This document shows positions 20,822-23,962 of a stretch of 23,962 nt of DNA, one piece after another. Origin of the DNA: DASUFP01 sp036274495 (GTDB lineage: Bacteria; Bacteroidota; Bacteroidia; AKYH767-A; OLB10); the NCBI GenBank assembly GCA_036274495.1, contig DASUFP010000101.1:1-23962 (forward strand). Direction: 5' to 3'. The notes below the pieces were generated by a model. The model saw nothing but the letters and a program-made list of their open reading frames with translations, searched no databases and was not told where the DNA came from. The position numbers and the translations under genes were made by a program. Positions within the stretch are counted from its first letter, which is position 1; the number at the start of each line of letters is the position of its first letter.

Positions 20822-23053
20822 ATGAAAAAAACAGTATTGTTCACATTGTTGATTTTAATCAGACCACTAACCGGTTTTTCGGTCGATCCTGATTTCTGGC
20901 CAAAAGAGATACCAGCCGAAAAGGGTGGAATAATAACACTTTATCAACCGACTCTCGAAGAATTAAAAGGCAACATTTTGACCGGCAGATCGGCCGTTTC
21001 ATATAAGAAATCGGCAAAAGAAGAACCCACTTTCGGAGTAATATGGTTTACTGCTACCCTCGAAACGGATAAGGACAACAGGATGGCGAGCCTTCAACAA
21101 TTTAAAATCACAAATTCAAAATTTGCTACCGATGCTACTCCCGAACAACTGGCATCGCTGTCGAAAACAATAGAAACAGAGGTACTCAAATGGGATATTG
21201 ACATTTCACTTGATCAGGTGCTCACTTCACTTGAAAGTAACAAAAACCTCAATGATCCTTATTTGAAAAACGATCCACCGGAGATCATTTACATGAATAA
21301 ACCGGCTACGCTGGTCACTATTGACGGCGATCCTATTATTAAAATGGATGACAAAATGGGAATGGAACGGGTTGTGAATACTTCCTTCCTGATTGCCAAG
21401 GTTGATGGAAGGTTTTATACTTATGCAAGTGGATTATGGTATGAGTCAAAGGATCCGCTTTCAGGGCAAGAATACGTAAAATCGATTCCATCGAAACTGG
21501 AACCTGTTCATAAACAAATTCAGGAGAGCGAAAAACAAAATAACGACGGTAAAACACTTGAGCGCCCGGAGGTGCCACCGGAAGTTATTGTCCGCACCAA
21601 ACCTGCAGAGCTGCTGCAAACCGACGGAGAAGCTCAATACGCGGCAGTTGAAGGCACTTCTCTGCTTTATGTAACCAATACACTCGACGATATTTTTAAA
21701 GACGTAGGGACACAACGCACATTTGTTCTTTTAAGCGGACGGTGGTTTAGCGCAACATCATTAAAAGGTCCGTGGACATACGTCCCTGCAAATGAACTTC
21801 CCGCCGATTTCGCCAAAATTCCTGCAGGGTCCGAAAAAGATGGCGTCCTGGTAAGTGTTGCCGGAACAGCTGAGGCTGAAGAAGCAAAAACCGAAGCGCA
21901 GATTCCACAAACCGCAAAGGTTGACAGGTCAACCGCGAAAGTGGATGTTCAGTTTGACGGCACCCCAAAATTTACTCCTATTGATAACACAAGTCTGAAA
22001 GTGGCTGAGAACAGTAGCGTAACTGTCATTCAAACCGCCGATGGCCGCTATTTTGCCTGCGACAACGGCATTTGGTATGTTAGCAACGTGGCAACAGGCC
22101 CCTATTCGGTTTCAAATGAAAGACCGTCGGATCTGGAAAAAATACCACCTGACAATCCTGCATACAACACCAAATACGTTTACATCTACGACAGCACACC
22201 ACAATATGTATACGTTGGTTATACTCCGGGGTATATGGGCACCTACGTATATGGGCCAACCGTTGTATACGGAACCGGTTATTACTACAGACCGTGGTAT
22301 GGGGTATATTATTACCCGCGTCCTGTGACTTATGGATTTGGCATGAGCTACAATCCTTGGACCGGATGGAGCATGAGCTTTGGCATGAGTTTTAACACGG
22401 GCTGGTATGGATACGGCGGTGTTCATGTAGGCATTCATTTTGGAGGTTACTGGGGCGGATGCGGCTATTACAGACCTCCCTACCGCGGATGGGGATATAA
22501 TGGCGGGTACTATGGACCAAGAGGCGGGCCAAACAGAATTAACAGTCCCAACATTAATGTCAACCGACCCGTTAACATTAATACCGGTGATATCAATATT
22601 AACCGCAACCACACTAACAATGTATATAACAAGGTGGATGGTGCACGCAGCCGTGATATCAACAGAACTCCCGACAGGGGAACTTCAGGCGGGAAACCAT
22701 CGACAAGCAGGCCTAAACCAAGTACCGGACAAACACCCCGTCCTGCCGCACCTGTAGCCTCAGACAAAGCGAACAACATATATGCCGGCCGTGATGGCAA
22801 TGTGTACCAGCGGGATAACAATGGTAACGTACAACAGCGGGACAACAATCAGTGGAAACCTGCCAACAACCCTTCACAAAGCCGCTCAAACATCGACCGA
22901 TCGCAACAACAGCGCGACAGGGGCCAAACCCGTGATATGAATTTTAATCAGCAACATCCATCCCGCTCCACTCCAACTCCATCTGCACGTCCTGCAGGCG
23001 GATCGCGACCTGCCGGTGGAGCACGTCCTGCCGGTGGCGGAAGAAGACGATGA
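20822..23053 (+). CDS. Large secreted repeat protein with Tyr/Gly-rich and Asn-rich regions (743 residues)
   Basis: Exported protein without a recognised function. It starts with a signal-like segment (MKKTVLFTLLILIRPLTGFS) and an N-terminal domain to about residue 150. Three degenerate 70-80 residue repeats follow (about 154-225, 253-333, 371-441). Each carries PAxLxTxDG- or GTPxFxPI-type openings and a GxWYxS...GP(W/Y)-like close (GLWYESKDPL, GRWFSATSLKGPWTYVP, GIWYVSNVATGPYSV). Residues about 455-570 are very rich in Tyr, Gly, Trp and Pro (YVYVGYTPGY, GTGYYYRPWYGVYYYP). Then come Asn/Ile dipeptide runs (INSPNINVNRPVNINTGDI) and YAGRDGNVYQRDNNGNVQQRDNN. The C-terminal tail is RPAGG repeats ending RRR. 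I recall related W/GPW-repeat proteins in other phyla, sometimes labelled carbohydrate-binding, without experimental support known to me. It probably acts at the cell surface. The ATG follows a hairpin leader, and a terminator lies 15 nt after the stop. Confidence 0.82.
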   Translation: MKKTVLFTLLILIRPLTGFSVDPDFWPKEIPAEKGGIITLYQPTLEELKGNILTGRSAVSYKKSAKEEPTFGVIWFTATLETDKDNRMASLQQFKITNSKFATDATPEQLASLSKTIETEVLKWDIDISLDQVLTSLESNKNLNDPYLKNDPPEIIYMNKPATLVTIDGDPIIKMDDKMGMERVVNTSFLIAKVDGRFYTYASGLWYESKDPLSGQEYVKSIPSKLEPVHKQIQESEKQNNDGKTLERPEVPPEVIVRTKPAELLQTDGEAQYAAVEGTSLLYVTNTLDDIFKDVGTQRTFVLLSGRWFSATSLKGPWTYVPANELPADFAKIPAGSEKDGVLVSVAGTAEAEEAKTEAQIPQTAKVDRSTAKVDVQFDGTPKFTPIDNTSLKVAENSSVTVIQTADGRYFACDNGIWYVSNVATGPYSVSNERPSDLEKIPPDNPAYNTKYVYIYDSTPQYVYVGYTPGYMGTYVYGPTVVYGTGYYYRPWYGVYYYPRPVTYGFGMSYNPWTGWSMSFGMSFNTGWYGYGGVHVGIHFGGYWGGCGYYRPPYRGWGYNGGYYGPRGGPNRINSPNINVNRPVNINTGDININRNHTNNVYNKVDGARSRDINRTPDRGTSGGKPSTSRPKPSTGQTPRPAAPVASDKANNIYAGRDGNVYQRDNNGNVQQRDNNQWKPANNPSQSRSNIDRSQQQRDRGQTRDMNFNQQHPSRSTPTPSARPAGGSRPAGGARPAGGGRRR
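22988..23041 (+). repeat. Three tandem 18-nt repeats encoding RPAGG(x)
   Basis: Three adjacent copies of CG(T/A)CCTGC(A/C)GG(C/T)GG plus 4 nt (22988-23005, 23006-23023, 23024-23041) encode RPAGGS, RPAGGA and RPAGGG at the end of the 743-residue protein. They are mostly identical apart from silent changes and could vary in copy number. Confidence 0.85.
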
Positions 23054-23067
23054 TAAATGATGCAACT

Positions 23068-23102
23068 AAAAAGCCGCTTGAAAAATCAAGCGGCTTTTTT
23101 TT
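23068..23102. terminator. Bidirectional intrinsic terminator between the 743-residue gene and hpd
   Basis: AAAAAGCCGCTTGA pairs perfectly with TCAAGCGGCTTTTT across a 4-5 nt A-rich loop. T runs follow on both strands. It begins 15 nt after the plus-strand stop and touches the hpd stop codon at 23101. Confidence 0.95.
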
Positions 23103-23962
23103 AAAGTGTACCTCTTCGTTCCTGCTCGGCCTCTATCGATTCGAACAAGGCTTTAAAATTTCCTTTGCCAAACGATTTTGCTCCTTTACGTTGAATGATT
23201 TCAAAAAACAAAGTTGGCCGGTCTTCAACAGGCTTTGTAAATATTTGCAACAAGTAACCCTCCTCATCCCGGTCAACCATTATCCCAAGATCTTTCAGCC
23301 GCTGCATATCCTCTTGTATTTCCCCTACCCTTTCGCCTACCGTATCATAATAAGTTCCGGGAACATATAAAAATTCCACACCGCGTTTTCTCATTTCAGT
23401 AATGGTGTGAACAATATTGTTTGTTGCAACAGCAATGTGCTGACAACCCGGACCATGGTAGAAATCCAGATACTCTTCTATCTGTGATTTCTTTTTCCCG
23501 TGAGCCGGTTCATTAATCGGAAACTTGATTCTTCCGTTACCATTGGTCATTACTTTACTCATCAATGCCGTGTAATCGGTTGAGATGTCTTTGTCGTCAA
23601 ACGTTACCAGATTGGCAAAGCCCATCACCTCTTCATAAAACTTTGCCCATTTGTTCATTCCACCCAACTCAACATTGCCAACCATGTGGTCGATATATTC
23701 CAGTCCGATCGGAGAAGGGTTATACTCAGATGTCCAGAGTTCAAATCCCGGAAGGAATACTCCCGAATAATTTTTTCTCTCAATAAAATAATGCAGTGTT
23801 TCACCATAGGTATGGATTGCCGATAGTACAACTTCACCATCTCCGTCAGTTTCCGCTGTAGGTTCCTTGTAGGGAACTGCACCACGCTTAACTGTTTCTT
23901 CAAATGATCTGGTTGCATCATCAACCCAAAGAGCTATCACTTTTACGCCATCACCATGACGG
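23101..23962 (-). CDS. hpd: 4-hydroxyphenylpyruvate dioxygenase (partial, N-terminus beyond right edge)
   Basis: Non-heme iron enzyme converting 4-hydroxyphenylpyruvate to homogentisate in tyrosine catabolism. 286 residues are visible. The frame stays open to the window edge (RHGDGVKVIALWVDDA), so the GTG at 23938 is an internal Val and not a start. About 80-90 N-terminal residues are missing. The C-terminal module holds the 2-His-1-carboxylate iron site: His in YIDHMVGNV (codon at 23686-23688), His in GCQHIAVAT (23437-23439) and Glu in LFFEIIQRKG (23200-23202). Other hallmarks are SEYNPSP, PINEPAHGKKKSQIEEYLDFYHGPG and LLQIFTKPVEDRPTLF. It converges with the 743-residue gene on a shared terminator. 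Other homogentisate genes are not in the window. Confidence 0.96.
   Translation of the reverse strand, partial: RHGDGVKVIALWVDDATRSFEETVKRGAVPYKEPTAETDGDGEVVLSAIHTYGETLHYFIERKNYSGVFLPGFELWTSEYNPSPIGLEYIDHMVGNVELGGMNKWAKFYEEVMGFANLVTFDDKDISTDYTALMSKVMTNGNGRIKFPINEPAHGKKKSQIEEYLDFYHGPGCQHIAVATNNIVHTITEMRKRGVEFLYVPGTYYDTVGERVGEIQEDMQRLKDLGIMVDRDEEGYLLQIFTKPVEDRPTLFFEIIQRKGAKSFGKGNFKALFESIEAEQERRGTL

Noticed and set aside
22112..22612. A 166-residue minus-strand open frame opposite the surface protein gene
   Set aside because: It is a shadow created by the repetitive Tyr/Gly-rich coding sequence, with no promoter, no neighbour and no recognisable domain.
22540..22900. Possible CRISPR or non-coding repeat in the Asn-rich section
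   Set aside because: The repetition is codon-level (NIN, RDNN) and stays in frame with a real protein. There are no regular repeats with unique spacers.

Overview
The window comes from a Bacteroidota (Bacteroidetes) chromosome. The evidence is a protein with a type IX secretion (T9SS) C-terminal sorting domain, a DUF4294 protein, several short Bacteroidota-type outer-membrane beta-barrels, a DUF4136 lipoprotein, and promoter-like TAnnTTTG(C) boxes typical of the primary sigma factor of this phylum. I cannot place it below phylum. Gene density is high and no gene-free stretch exceeds 300 bases. There are no tRNAs, rRNAs, insertion sequences, prophage genes or CRISPR arrays. HPPD, agmatinase, DUF3179 and fatty acid hydroxylase genes suggest a free-living, aerobic lifestyle, but that is inference.

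Bases 1-5650 (minus strand) hold three transcription units. The first is a tight four-gene unit: surE, a small membrane protein, lpxB from a forced GTG start, and a DnaJ/CbpA-type chaperone that runs off the left edge. The second is hsp20, alone, with its own terminator. The third is accC (biotin carboxylase) followed by a DUF4294 exported protein. Bases 5650-9500 (minus strand) hold a fatty acid 2-hydroxylase-like membrane protein, sucC followed 7 nt later by an agmatinase-family gene, and an M48 metallopeptidase lipoprotein. Bases 9670-13000 hold two small orphan membrane proteins facing each other tail to tail, fabG, an outer-membrane barrel gene and sucD. The last two converge on a shared bidirectional terminator. 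sucC and sucD lie about 3.4 kb apart and carry the same TATTTTTGC promoter box. Next come mnmE (possibly leaderless) and a DUF3179 membrane-anchored protein.

Bases 15990-23100 are an envelope and surface region. A T9SS-exported protein precedes a barrel protein on the minus strand. Divergently, a compact three-gene unit encodes barrel, DUF4136 lipoprotein and barrel, and ends at a strong terminator. It is followed by a 743-residue secreted protein with three degenerate W/GPW repeats, a Tyr/Gly-rich region and Asn- and Arg/Pro/Gly-rich tails. This gene has a leader with a strong hairpin. The right edge holds the C-terminal three quarters of 4-hydroxyphenylpyruvate dioxygenase, which shares a bidirectional terminator with the 743-residue gene.

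Most genes are housekeeping genes in ordinary bacterial neighbourhoods. The least explained material is the 18.7-23.05 kb envelope cluster. I found no convincing new defence, mobile or RNA-based system.
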